Part shown: in pieces, positions 1 through 6,298 of the stretch
Layout: every line of letters starts with the position of its first letter
How positions within the stretch are numbered: the first letter of the stretch is position 1
DNA from: an uncultured bacterium
GTDB lineage: Bacteria > Armatimonadota > Zipacnadia > Zipacnadales > Zipacnadaceae
DNA length: 8,008 bases
Direction: 5' to 3'
Assembly: GCA_937928475.1 (NCBI GenBank)
Contig: CALFVE010000284.1
Location: 1-8,008 of the forward strand
Program-made: the position numbers and the translations under genes
Notes under the pieces: generated by a model
What the model was told of the DNA's origin: nothing
The model's input: the letters and a program-made list of their open reading frames with translations, nothing else
Database searches by the model: none

Positions 1-195
1 CCAGGCATCAAAGGCCTGCACCGCGCCCGCATAGTCACCGTCGGTGCCCGCCAGTTGTCGGGGTGGCTCCACCGCGGGCTGGTTTTCGCGAGGCAGGATC
101 GCCAGGACCGGAGGCCGATCGAGCAGTTCCCCGTGCCAGAACGCGGTCCAGCGCTCCAAGGCCTCGGCGGCGTCCGGCTTGTGTAGTAGATGCAT
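1..195 (-). CDS. Uroporphyrinogen-decarboxylase-like protein, N-terminal fragment
   Basis: An open frame starts at ATG 195-193 and continues without a stop to the window edge, giving 65 residues of a longer protein. The N-terminus reads MHLLHKPD, followed by an amphipathic helix (EALERWTAFWHGELLDRPPV, residues 11-30) and then LAILPREN. A short HKPD lead, a W-x-x-F/W-W-x-G-E-x-x-D-R-P-P-V segment and a following beta strand are what I remember from the start of uroporphyrinogen-decarboxylase/MtaA-like proteins common in Armatimonadota and Planctomycetota; these are usually uncharacterised and not true heme enzymes. A GGAG (209-206) lies 10 nt before the ATG. The gene is separated from the upstream membrane-protein gene by 114 bp, so it may belong to the same transcript. 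Coding status is fairly secure; the family call rests on the N-terminus only, and no catalytic part is visible. Confidence 0.6.
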   Translation of the reverse strand, partial: MHLLHKPDAAEALERWTAFWHGELLDRPPVLAILPRENQPAVEPPRQLAGTDGDYAGAVQAFDAW

Positions 196-309
196 GTGAT
201 TGCGTCTCCACCCACCCTCACGTGGCCGGGTGGTTGTTGTCGGCTTGGCCGGCGTCTGCAGCAGAGAGCCGCGGGCCGCCGGTGTCGGGAGGCCCGAGTA
301 CCGAGAGGC
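196..309 (-). other. Intergenic gap between membrane protein and UroD-like gene
   Basis: This 114-bp spacer holds no other gene. A small 5-bp stem with a 3-nt loop (TCGGG-CCT-CCCGA on the minus strand) lies just after the membrane-protein stop, but no run of T follows, so it is not a convincing intrinsic terminator. The only clear signal is the GGAG ribosome binding site at 209-206 for the downstream gene. I see no recognisable promoter, so read-through from the upstream gene is plausible. Confidence 0.4.
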
Positions 310-2346
310 TCAGCCCGGCAACACCGCATAGCCTGTCCGTGTCACCAGCCCGACGACAATCCACACCAGCCCATTGAGCGTGTCGCCCACAATCAGGCCG
401 AGGAAGAACGGGCGCAGGTTTTCATAGGCCTTGTACCCTCCCCAGCGCATCACCCCTCCCTTGATGATCCAGGCGATGAGCAGGGGGAACCACATCATGC
501 CGATGGGGAACCCGCTGCCGATCAGGAAGCCAATCGGGTGCAGGGAGAACCAGGGTAGACGTTTGCGCAGACCCGTTATCGCCAGGGTCCCGGCCATGCC
601 AGCAAGGAAGTGAGTAATCAGAGCCGGATCCGGGGTTGTGGTCTGCACGGCGTACTGACTGCCGAACAGGTAGGCGAGTTGGGGGGCCCAGTGATAGGTC
701 CAGCGGGAAGGGGTGGAGAGAGCGCCACCTACTAGGTAGGGCAGAGCGATGCTCACGACCCCGCCTGCCCCTAGGGCCAGGCAAATGCCGGGCACGACCC
801 CCTTGGTCAGCAGCGCTCTACGGTCGAGGTGGACGTCGTCACAGGCTCGGAAAGCGTTGAGTAGCGAAGGCAGCATGTACTCGCGCAGGTCCATCCGGTA
901 GACTTGCTCGTTCAGCATGTTAACAACCAGCGCGCGCAGGCTGAACGGCCGGCTGCCCAGGAGAGCGGTCGCGGCATCCGTGCTGGCGAAGGTCGGCTGC
1001 AGAAAGATCAAGCCCCCTTGCGCAACAGCCCAGGCCAGGGTGATGAAGACGCAGGCCCCCAAGACCACGTTGACGGTCGCCAGCAGGAAGCTTCCCCCGA
1101 AGTGGGTCAGCCAGGCCACCAGGATGGCGCCGCCGATGATCACCGCGAAGACGGCCGCCCGGTACGCCATGGGTTCTTCCCGATCATCGAGCAGCGGCTG
1201 GCTTGTGAAAGCCTGGCGCAGGGCTTTTCCGTAGTACTCCCGCCCAACCCAGAAGAACCAGCCGGCCAACCCGAGGGTCCCGCCTGCTTCCTCCAGGACG
1301 GCCCACCGCGGCCCGCCGTAGGCGGCGCCCGAGCCCATCATGGGCATCCCCAATACGCCGAAAAGAATCGCGCGCGCCTTGTAGAACAGATGAAAGAACC
1401 ACAGGCTGAACAGCACTTCGGTGGTCAGCAGATAGCCGAAGCCCAGCACCAGCGGGTAGAAAGTGATCCACATACCCGTTGCGTGCCGCCACGGGTAGTC
1501 GTTGAAGCGAAAAGGGATCGCTAGCTTGACGTGAGGAACTTGTGGGTAGAAGAGGTGTAGGCCGTTGAGGGTGTGCAAGACGGTGACCAGGAGCACGGCC
1601 GCCCACATCCTGCCGCTGCGTAGAAAGTCATTGAACAGCCGGCCCGGTTGCGGAGCTCTAACTAGTGCAATCGGAACCTGCACCAGGGGAAAAGCCAGAC
1701 GTTCTTCATCCACCCATCGGCGCCGCAGGAGCACGCCCAGCCCCGCGGTCAGCACGTACAGCGCGAGCGTGTAGATGCTCCAGACGGCCATGGGCACGCC
1801 CCAGGCCCGCCAGGGGAGGCGAGCGCCCGCCGGCAATCCCTCGTAGAAGGCCCGTGCCGCGGTCACATCGGTCACCCGCAGCGAATCATCCACTTCCGGC
1901 CCGAAAATCTGCGCCCGCTTGTTCTCCGCGGTAGCGTAGTAGGCCAGACCCGTGAGGTTGGGCACTAGATAGCGCATCAAGCCCGACGAAGGAATGCCCG
2001 AGGGCACCGCGATCATGGCCCAGATCGCGATCAGTTGCGCGGGGGATACCGCCCACCTCGGGCGGAGCCTGCGCACGAGCGGATTGACCACCAGGCAGAG
2101 AAGCAGCAGTACCGCAAAAGCCCCGAAGGGGAAGTGGTTACCCGCGATATAGGTCCCTTGCACCATGTTATCGTTTATCGGCGTAATGGCGACCAGCAAG
2201 GTGCTGCTCAGCAGACCGACGAGCAGCGTCGTCCCCGCCAGACCTTCCCGCGGTTTTCGGGTCTGGCTTCCGGTTCGCCTCGGACCTTCGCGGCTCTGCA
2301 CGGGCCCCGCGGCGGCGATGGGCACTGTACGTTGGACAGCACTCAT
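310..2346 (-). CDS. Polytopic membrane protein, DUF6785/DUF6784-like
   Basis: A predicted 678-residue integral membrane protein. After a basic, polar N-terminus of about 38 residues, hydrophobic segments lie near residues 39-57, 72-92, 99-125, 180-206, 246-264, 292-323, 399-414, 417-446, 516-541, 573-593, 601-630 and 645-669, so about 12 or more helices. Landmarks include WVDEERLAFPLVQVP (211-225) after a basic loop, MDLREYMLP (485-493), and a C-terminal block with LHPIGF (602-607), AWIIKGGVMRWGG (625-637) and PFFLGLIVGD (646-655). The ordering matches what I recall of DUF6785 followed by DUF6784, uncharacterised membrane families frequent in Armatimonadota and Planctomycetota. The FP-containing motif after a helix is faintly like OPT-type oligopeptide transporters, so a transport role is possible but unproven. 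I chose ATG 2346 because GAGG lies 8 nt upstream; longer in-frame starts exist at ATG 2397 and TTG 2451, the latter overlapping the upstream gene. It is the last gene of the beta-helix cluster. Confidence 0.75.
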   Translation of the reverse strand: MSAVQRTVPIAAAGPVQSREGPRRTGSQTRKPREGLAGTTLLVGLLSSTLLVAITPINDNMVQGTYIAGNHFPFGAFAVLLLLCLVVNPLVRRLRPRWAVSPAQLIAIWAMIAVPSGIPSSGLMRYLVPNLTGLAYYATAENKRAQIFGPEVDDSLRVTDVTAARAFYEGLPAGARLPWRAWGVPMAVWSIYTLALYVLTAGLGVLLRRRWVDEERLAFPLVQVPIALVRAPQPGRLFNDFLRSGRMWAAVLLVTVLHTLNGLHLFYPQVPHVKLAIPFRFNDYPWRHATGMWITFYPLVLGFGYLLTTEVLFSLWFFHLFYKARAILFGVLGMPMMGSGAAYGGPRWAVLEEAGGTLGLAGWFFWVGREYYGKALRQAFTSQPLLDDREEPMAYRAAVFAVIIGGAILVAWLTHFGGSFLLATVNVVLGACVFITLAWAVAQGGLIFLQPTFASTDAATALLGSRPFSLRALVVNMLNEQVYRMDLREYMLPSLLNAFRACDDVHLDRRALLTKGVVPGICLALGAGGVVSIALPYLVGGALSTPSRWTYHWAPQLAYLFGSQYAVQTTTPDPALITHFLAGMAGTLAITGLRKRLPWFSLHPIGFLIGSGFPIGMMWFPLLIAWIIKGGVMRWGGYKAYENLRPFFLGLIVGDTLNGLVWIVVGLVTRTGYAVLPG

Positions 2347-2437
2347 CCGGGCCACCTCGTCAACGCTGGGGTTGCCTCCTCTTGCACAATCGGTCATCTT
2401 CTCGGAGTAGGGCCGGTAAGTTCTCAGCAGAGCGCAA
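2347..2437 (-). promoter_or_regulatory. Leader of the membrane-protein gene with two RBS-like sites
   Basis: The 91 nt between the stop at 2438 and the chosen ATG at 2346 contain two purine-rich sites on the minus strand. GAGGTGG (2358-2352) sits correctly for ATG 2346. A stronger AAGAGGAGG (2383-2375) has no in-frame start at a normal distance. It does sit 11 nt before TTG 2363, which would encode only six residues and stop at TGA 2345-2343, overlapping the ATG as ATGA. This could be a tiny coupling ORF, or the strong site may be chance or part of a longer coding N-terminus. The reading frame stays open back to TTG 2451. Confidence 0.35.
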
Positions 2438-3700
2438 TCAGTCAGCCTCAAAGCCTCGAGCGCGCCCGATTCCGTCGCGGGGGATCACTGCCCGCCGTCC
2501 CGGATAAAAGGCCAGGTACTCCTGCTTGGGGTCCTCCCGATGGCTACCACCCGGCCCCGCCACCACGAAGCTGTCGTCACCCCAGGTGTCCCGGATAGCC
2601 AGCTTGCAGTTGCGGATAACGAAGTTGTGCACGGCCACGTCGGAGTTCTTCAGCTCAAGCAAGGGCGGCTCGTTGGGTTGCCATCCCGAGAACGCGCCAT
2701 AGATCACCGCCTGCGAGTTCTCCGCCACCAGGTGGAAGGGCGTCTCCGCGCCGGCGTTGTACATGACTACGCCCGTGCAGTTCTTCATCTCCATCCAGGG
2801 CTGGTTCATAGCGTCAAAGCAGCCCCAGGTGCACGAAAACATGATTATGTCATGAGCATTCTCCATCCGTACCTGGCGCCAATTGCACTCAAAGCACAGC
2901 CCGTCCCACACGGAAGGCCCGGCGTGGCACTCGGGCGGCACCACCACTGCGTACCGCGAAGACCAAGGCGTCTGGTTGGTTCCTGGGCCACCGCAGAAGT
3001 TGACGTTGCGCAGGAAGCTGCCGCGCCCTCCCCGCCAGAGACAGAGGATGGAGCCGGGGTTGAGAATCCGGGAAGCCAGGTCATCCAGGATCTCCTGGAA
3101 CTTGGGGTAGCCATACTTCTGGAGGTCCTTCAGTAGTACCGGGTACATCAGGGCCCGCGGGTAGGACTGGATCTCCATGTTCTCGATGCCCACGTAGGGG
3201 ACAGAGCGGTCGTTGCCCTCGGGGTGGCGCACCTCCACGATCGGCTTCGGCTTGTCCCGGTCCTGCCAGATCGCGGAGGGCAAGTAGAGTTGGGAGGCAC
3301 CCGCGGAGAAAAAGCCTTCTCCCCGCAAGATCACACCCGGCGGCAGGTAGATAGTATCGGCGATCATGAAGGCTCCGCGCGGGACGTGCACGACGCCTCC
3401 GCCTAAGCCGGTCTGCTCGTCATAAGGCGGCAGACTGTCAATGGCTCGCTGCACCGCCGGGGCGTTGTCCACCTCGTCCGGGTGCCGGTAGGTCTTCAGG
3501 TCAATCGGGGCCAGGGAAGGCTTGGCCCCAAAGTCCAGGATGTTGACCGTCGCGCGACTGTCCGCGACAGGAGCGGCGGTCTCGGCGGTCGGCGGCTTGC
3601 CGTCTCGGAGCAAGGCCCCGGCGACGAGCGCGCCGCCGGCCACTACCACGCTGCTCTTGAGCAGCGAGCGCCGACTTAGCTTGGAATCTTGGCTGGACAT
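2438..3700 (-). CDS. Tat-exported pectate-lyase-superfamily (beta-helix) protein
   Basis: This 420-residue protein begins with a twin-arginine signal: SRRSLLK at 9-15, then a hydrophobic Ala/Gly/Val stretch at about 18-31. The mature part opens with VNILDFGAK (52-60), the usual start of pectate-lyase/GH28-related beta-helices. The expected GDGxTD that should follow is replaced by an insertion of roughly 18 residues before DNAPAVQRAID (78-88). GGGVVHVPRGAFMIADTIYLPPGVILRGEG (100-129 region) is the typical first coil set. No obvious catalytic Lys/Arg or GH28 Asp cluster can be assigned. Nine cysteines fall between 220 and 365, including CxxC (269-272) and CxxxC (290-294), which is unusual for this fold. 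Translation starts at ATG 3700 with AAAGGAG 10 nt upstream, 4 bp after the previous stop. It could be a lyase, a hydrolase or a non-catalytic glycan-binding protein. Confidence 0.8.
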   Translation of the reverse strand: MSSQDSKLSRRSLLKSSVVVAGGALVAGALLRDGKPPTAETAAPVADSRATVNILDFGAKPSLAPIDLKTYRHPDEVDNAPAVQRAIDSLPPYDEQTGLGGGVVHVPRGAFMIADTIYLPPGVILRGEGFFSAGASQLYLPSAIWQDRDKPKPIVEVRHPEGNDRSVPYVGIENMEIQSYPRALMYPVLLKDLQKYGYPKFQEILDDLASRILNPGSILCLWRGGRGSFLRNVNFCGGPGTNQTPWSSRYAVVVPPECHAGPSVWDGLCFECNWRQVRMENAHDIIMFSCTWGCFDAMNQPWMEMKNCTGVVMYNAGAETPFHLVAENSQAVIYGAFSGWQPNEPPLLELKNSDVAVHNFVIRNCKLAIRDTWGDDSFVVAGPGGSHREDPKQEYLAFYPGRRAVIPRDGIGRARGFEAD

Positions 3701-3704
3701 CTGG

Positions 3705-4742
3705 CTAGCGCTCCTTTCCTACGGCCGGCGGCAGGATCAACTTGGGGCTCGAGTAGAAGCTCAACACGCTGGTGGACTCCGCAGCAGCGGGGACGCCGTC
3801 CTTGACCATCTGCCGGTACCCAGAGGTCTCCAGCATGACGCAGGTGACTCCGCCGTTGTGGTTGACGACGGCCGCCTCTTGGCCGGGCGGGTCGGCCTCC
3901 AGGCGGGCCCCGACCACGGCCACGTGGTTGTACGCGGCGCGCAGCCCCGGCCCCTGGCCGCGCGTATACAGGTTGTAGATAACCGCGCTGGGCATGCGAC
4001 CGATGGCCACTCCCGTCTCCGTGAAGCCCAGGCAGGACAGCGACTGCCAGATGCGCCCCCCTCCCCCGAACACGCCGTAACGCCCGCCCAGGCAAGTCAA
4101 ATTCTCCACCACCTCGAAGCCAGCATAGTCGTTCTTGAAGCAGGTATGCCCGCCCATGGCCACCAGGTTGCGACTGACGCCCAGATGCTGCCCCCAGTGC
4201 AGGGCGATGGCCCCGGGGTTGGTCCCGTTCTCGCTGGCCAAGAAGGCCAGGCCGTCGGCAAGCATGCCCAGCGTTTCCCCGGGCCCGCCGGGCCCGAAGA
4301 ACACCTTAGGGTGCTCGGGATCCTGGTAGCCTTCGGCGCCCGGCTTGAGTACAAGCTGGCTGAGCATGGGGCCCTGGCCGATGAACTGACAGATGTAGTT
4401 GGCGTTGAAAGGCTGCCCCCACGCCTTGTTATAGGTGTAGCGCAGCATATCGGTGAACAGATAGCGCCCGGCCGGGAAAAAGTAGGTGACCGCCGCGCCG
4501 TTCCCTGAGCCCGGATGGTCTCGGTTCACCCGCTGGTAGAGCGCTTCAATCGCCGGCAGCTCATCGGTGACGCCGTCGCCCTGCACGCCGTATTCGTGCA
4601 CGTTGTAGATGCTGTGTTTGAGCCCCGTGGCGTCCTCCATGGCCGCCGCCGAGGCCTCGGCGGCGTACAGATCTCCCGCCCGCAGGGCGGCCACCACCCC
4701 CGCGGTGGCGGCGGTCAGATTCAGAAACTCGCGGCGGTTCAC
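3705..4742 (-). CDS. Tat-exported pectate-lyase-like beta-helix protein
   Basis: A 345-residue protein starting with GTG at 4742, inside a 4-bp GTGA overlap with the upstream stop. AGGAGGG (4758-4752) lies 9 nt before the start. The N-terminus NRREFLN (2-8), a hydrophobic Ala/Thr/Val stretch (9-20) and an Ala-rich region near 27-34 form a Tat-type signal with probable cleavage around there. YNVHEYGVQGDGVTDELPAIEAL (46-68 region) carries the intact G-x-x-GDGxTD motif of the pectate-lyase-3/GH28-related family, followed by YFFPAGRYLFTDML (87-100). Later coils repeat with a period of about 20 residues: LTCLGGRYGV (215-224) and LSCLGFTETGV (235-245). The protein is shorter than many relatives, so it probably makes a short helix with no appended domain. 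Catalytic residues cannot be assigned. Coupling to both neighbours argues for production in proportion to them. Confidence 0.8.
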   Translation of the reverse strand: MNRREFLNLTAATAGVVAALRAGDLYAAEASAAAMEDATGLKHSIYNVHEYGVQGDGVTDELPAIEALYQRVNRDHPGSGNGAAVTYFFPAGRYLFTDMLRYTYNKAWGQPFNANYICQFIGQGPMLSQLVLKPGAEGYQDPEHPKVFFGPGGPGETLGMLADGLAFLASENGTNPGAIALHWGQHLGVSRNLVAMGGHTCFKNDYAGFEVVENLTCLGGRYGVFGGGGRIWQSLSCLGFTETGVAIGRMPSAVIYNLYTRGQGPGLRAAYNHVAVVGARLEADPPGQEAAVVNHNGGVTCVMLETSGYRQMVKDGVPAAAESTSVLSFYSSPKLILPPAVGKER

Positions 4743-6133
4743 TGGGCACCACCCTCCTGGGGGAGTATTTCAATGGCACTTATGGTGGGAGATCCTCGCT
4801 CGACTCTCCCGTCGGGTGTGTTCACCATCAGACCTTCCATGCGAAGGTTGAACTTGCCGCCTTGGGGCTGTAGGTTGGCGAACTCCAGCACCAGGGGAGC
4901 GAACTTGGCGCCGGTCGTAGCGAGTACGTCTACCTTGGGCGCCACCTCCTGCCCGTTGATCAGGATGCGGAAGGCCCCCCGCCCCGGCGGTGCCGTAAAG
5001 TAGATCTCGCATAGGTGCAGCCGCACGCGATACTTGCCGGCGACCATAGGGAAGTCATACTCGATAACATGCCCGGACCGCTCGGTCAGGTACACGCGCC
5101 GAGGCGCCGGGGCCTGCTTGATATGGGAGAGATCCACCTGCTGGTCGCTGTCCGGGTCGCCGTAAGCCATAGCGCTGCTGGTGAAGCCGAAGTCCGCCGC
5201 GAAGTCGCCCACGGCTCCGCCGCCGCAGTTGACCCGCACCTGGCGCAGGGGCTGGAGCTGCTTATCATTGGAGGACAGCACCGTCGCCTGTCCGGTGTAC
5301 AGGCCCACCGTGGGGCCCGCCAGGCGAGCCGTGTCCCCACTCTCGTCGAGGACGACCAGCCGATAGCCCGGAGCCGACAGCGCGGCCGCGTACAGGAGCG
5401 AGTCGCGGTCACAGTAGCAGGCTTCCTCCCCGCTTCTCGCCCCGGCGCTAGCGCCGATGACCGCCACGCGAGACCCGCCCAAGGCCGAAACCGCCCGCCC
5501 CGGACCCAGATAGGTTAGGGCCTGCACCGACATGCAACCTCCCCCCCGGATGACCAGCCCGCCCCGACCGGTACCCTCAACGGTAAGGCCGCTGAAGGCT
5601 ACCTGGGCGGGACGGTCCGCTTGCACACCGAAGCCCCCGCCCCGGAGCACCAGATTATGGAACATGCCCCGGCAACCAGGTCGCAGGCGGAGAGGGCACT
5701 CCGAGGCCCTAAGTTCCGCATTGACCAGCGTGGAACTGAGCGCGCCCCGCCAGTCCACCGCGTACTCGTTTCCCCAGATCTGCAGATTCTCGACTCGGGT
5801 GTACTCCCCCTCAACCTGCAGCACCGGCCCGGTGAAGCCGGCCGCCGCCTGCACCCGAACCCGGCTGAGGTGCTCCCCCAGCAGGCTTACCCGCTCGGGA
5901 ATCACGATGGTCTCCTTCACCAGGTAGGTCCCTCCGGGCAGGTAGACGGTGCCCCCGTACAGAGCAGAGTTCTGGTCCGCCCGGGGCAGGCGCGCTAGGG
6001 CCGCCCGCAACAGGTCCGTGGCATCCTGCCGGCCGTCCCCCAAAGCGCCCAGTTGGCGCAGGTGGACATAGAACTGCTCGGCTTTCACCTCCCGCAGGCC
6101 CGGCAATACCGGCAATAATGCTGGCGATCGCAT
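4739..6133 (-). CDS. Pectate-lyase-like beta-helix protein with C-terminal malectin domain
   Basis: A 464-residue, two-domain protein. Residues 21-45 (YVHLRQLGALGDGRQDATDLL) carry the GDGxxD entry motif of pectate-lyase-superfamily beta-helices; GGTVYLPGGTYLVKETIVIP (60-79) and GLTVEGTGRGGLVIRGGG (182-199) are successive coils. From about residue 301 (VNCGGGAVGDF) the C-terminus matches malectin: YDFPMVAGKYRVRLHLCEIYF (359-379, with the E-x-Y-F strand), FRILINGQEV (388-397) and a closing ISAIEILP (451-458). Malectin domains bind di- and oligosaccharides, and in bacteria are appended to carbohydrate-active enzymes. I chose ATG 6133 because AAGGAGGT lies 6 nt upstream; an in-frame TTG at 6166 would place that site inside the coding region. 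Unlike its two downstream neighbours it has no signal peptide in this frame. It overlaps the next gene by 4 bp (GTGA). Confidence 0.85.
   Translation of the reverse strand: MRSPALLPVLPGLREVKAEQFYVHLRQLGALGDGRQDATDLLRAALARLPRADQNSALYGGTVYLPGGTYLVKETIVIPERVSLLGEHLSRVRVQAAAGFTGPVLQVEGEYTRVENLQIWGNEYAVDWRGALSSTLVNAELRASECPLRLRPGCRGMFHNLVLRGGGFGVQADRPAQVAFSGLTVEGTGRGGLVIRGGGCMSVQALTYLGPGRAVSALGGSRVAVIGASAGARSGEEACYCDRDSLLYAAALSAPGYRLVVLDESGDTARLAGPTVGLYTGQATVLSSNDKQLQPLRQVRVNCGGGAVGDFAADFGFTSSAMAYGDPDSDQQVDLSHIKQAPAPRRVYLTERSGHVIEYDFPMVAGKYRVRLHLCEIYFTAPPGRGAFRILINGQEVAPKVDVLATTGAKFAPLVLEFANLQPQGGKFNLRMEGLMVNTPDGRVERGSPTISAIEILPQEGGAQ
6100..6117 (-). repeat. Perfect tandem 9-bp duplication in the N-terminal coding region
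   Basis: The 9-mer ccggcaata (plus strand) occurs twice without a gap at 6100-6108 and 6109-6117. It encodes the leucine/proline-rich LPVLPG stretch at residues 7-12 of the beta-helix/malectin protein. Being a multiple of three, gain or loss of a unit would keep the frame. It may be a simple slippage product. Confidence 0.6.
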
Positions 6134-6139
6134 CAAGTG

Positions 6140-6147
6140 ACCTCCTT
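6140..6147 (-). promoter_or_regulatory. Strong Shine-Dalgarno AAGGAGGT deciding the start of the malectin-fusion gene
   Basis: The minus strand reads AAGGAGGT, complementary to the 16S rRNA 3' end over eight bases, then CACTTG, then ATG 6133. The 6-nt spacing is near optimal for the ATG and too short (3 nt) for the adjacent TTG at 6136. This sets the annotated start and argues against initiation at TTG 6166. Confidence 0.8.
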
Positions 6148-6169
6148 GACTGTGCTGCAGTAGCAATTT

Positions 6170-6298
6170 TCACGCATTCCCATCCGCCGCAGGCTCCCGC
6201 CCCGCCCTGCCCGTTTTCCATTGACAAACTCGCACCCGGCACACTACGACAGGACTCGGGACACCCAACCGCCTCTCCGCACTTGACATCCGAGTCAC
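6170..6298 (-). CDS. Possible 42-residue small ORF (leader peptide?)
   Basis: GTG 6298 opens a 42-codon frame that ends at TGA 6172-6170. AAAGGAGGAG (6317-6308) lies 9 nt upstream, a better ribosome binding site than several of the real genes have; an in-frame ATG at 6289 is an alternative start. The product is basic and Arg/Val-rich, with no membrane segment and no family I recognise. It is in the same frame as the downstream beta-helix/malectin gene, separated from its ATG by one stop and 12 further codons. It may be a leader peptide, a decayed N-terminal extension, or chance. Confidence 0.2.
   Translation of the reverse strand: MTRMSSAERRLGVPSPVVVCRVRVCQWKTGRAGREPAADGNA
6196..6212 (-). 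other. Canonical four-tract G-quadruplex motif
   Basis: The minus (coding) strand reads GGGCAGGGCGGGGCGGG: four runs of three or more G with loops of 2, 1 and 1 nt. Short loops favour a stable parallel quadruplex. It lies 63 nt upstream of ATG 6133, so it would be present in the RNA of any transcript that crosses the gap. Formation and function are untested; GC-rich DNA yields such motifs by chance, but rarely with loops this short. Confidence 0.5.
6253..6296 (-). repeat. Inverted repeat GACTCGG / CCGAGTC with 30-bp spacer
   Basis: The plus strand has gactcgg at 6253-6259 and its exact reverse complement ccgagtc at 6290-6296. Arm starts are 37 bp apart, about three and a half helical turns. 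This could be a spaced operator or the base of a large RNA stem-loop. A perfect 7-bp pair at this distance can also occur by chance. Confidence 0.3.

Noticed and set aside
270..309. Possible terminator after the membrane-protein gene
   Set aside because: Only a 5-bp stem with no T-run follows; too weak to call.
904..1524. Plus-strand open frame of about 206 codons
   Set aside because: It lies entirely opposite the membrane-spanning gene and yields a Gln/Ala/Pro-rich sequence with no domain.
4051..4080. Long C/G runs resembling a quadruplex in the 345-residue protein gene
   Set aside because: Only two separated tracts are present, and they encode a Gly-rich beta-helix turn.
3522..4508. Plus-strand open frame of about 328 codons
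   Set aside because: It spans parts of two minus-strand beta-helix genes and their junction, has no recognisable motif, and arises from GC-biased codon positions on the other strand.
6283..6289. TTGACA-like -35 element on the plus strand
   Set aside because: There is no matching -10 at 16-18 bp and no plus-strand gene downstream.
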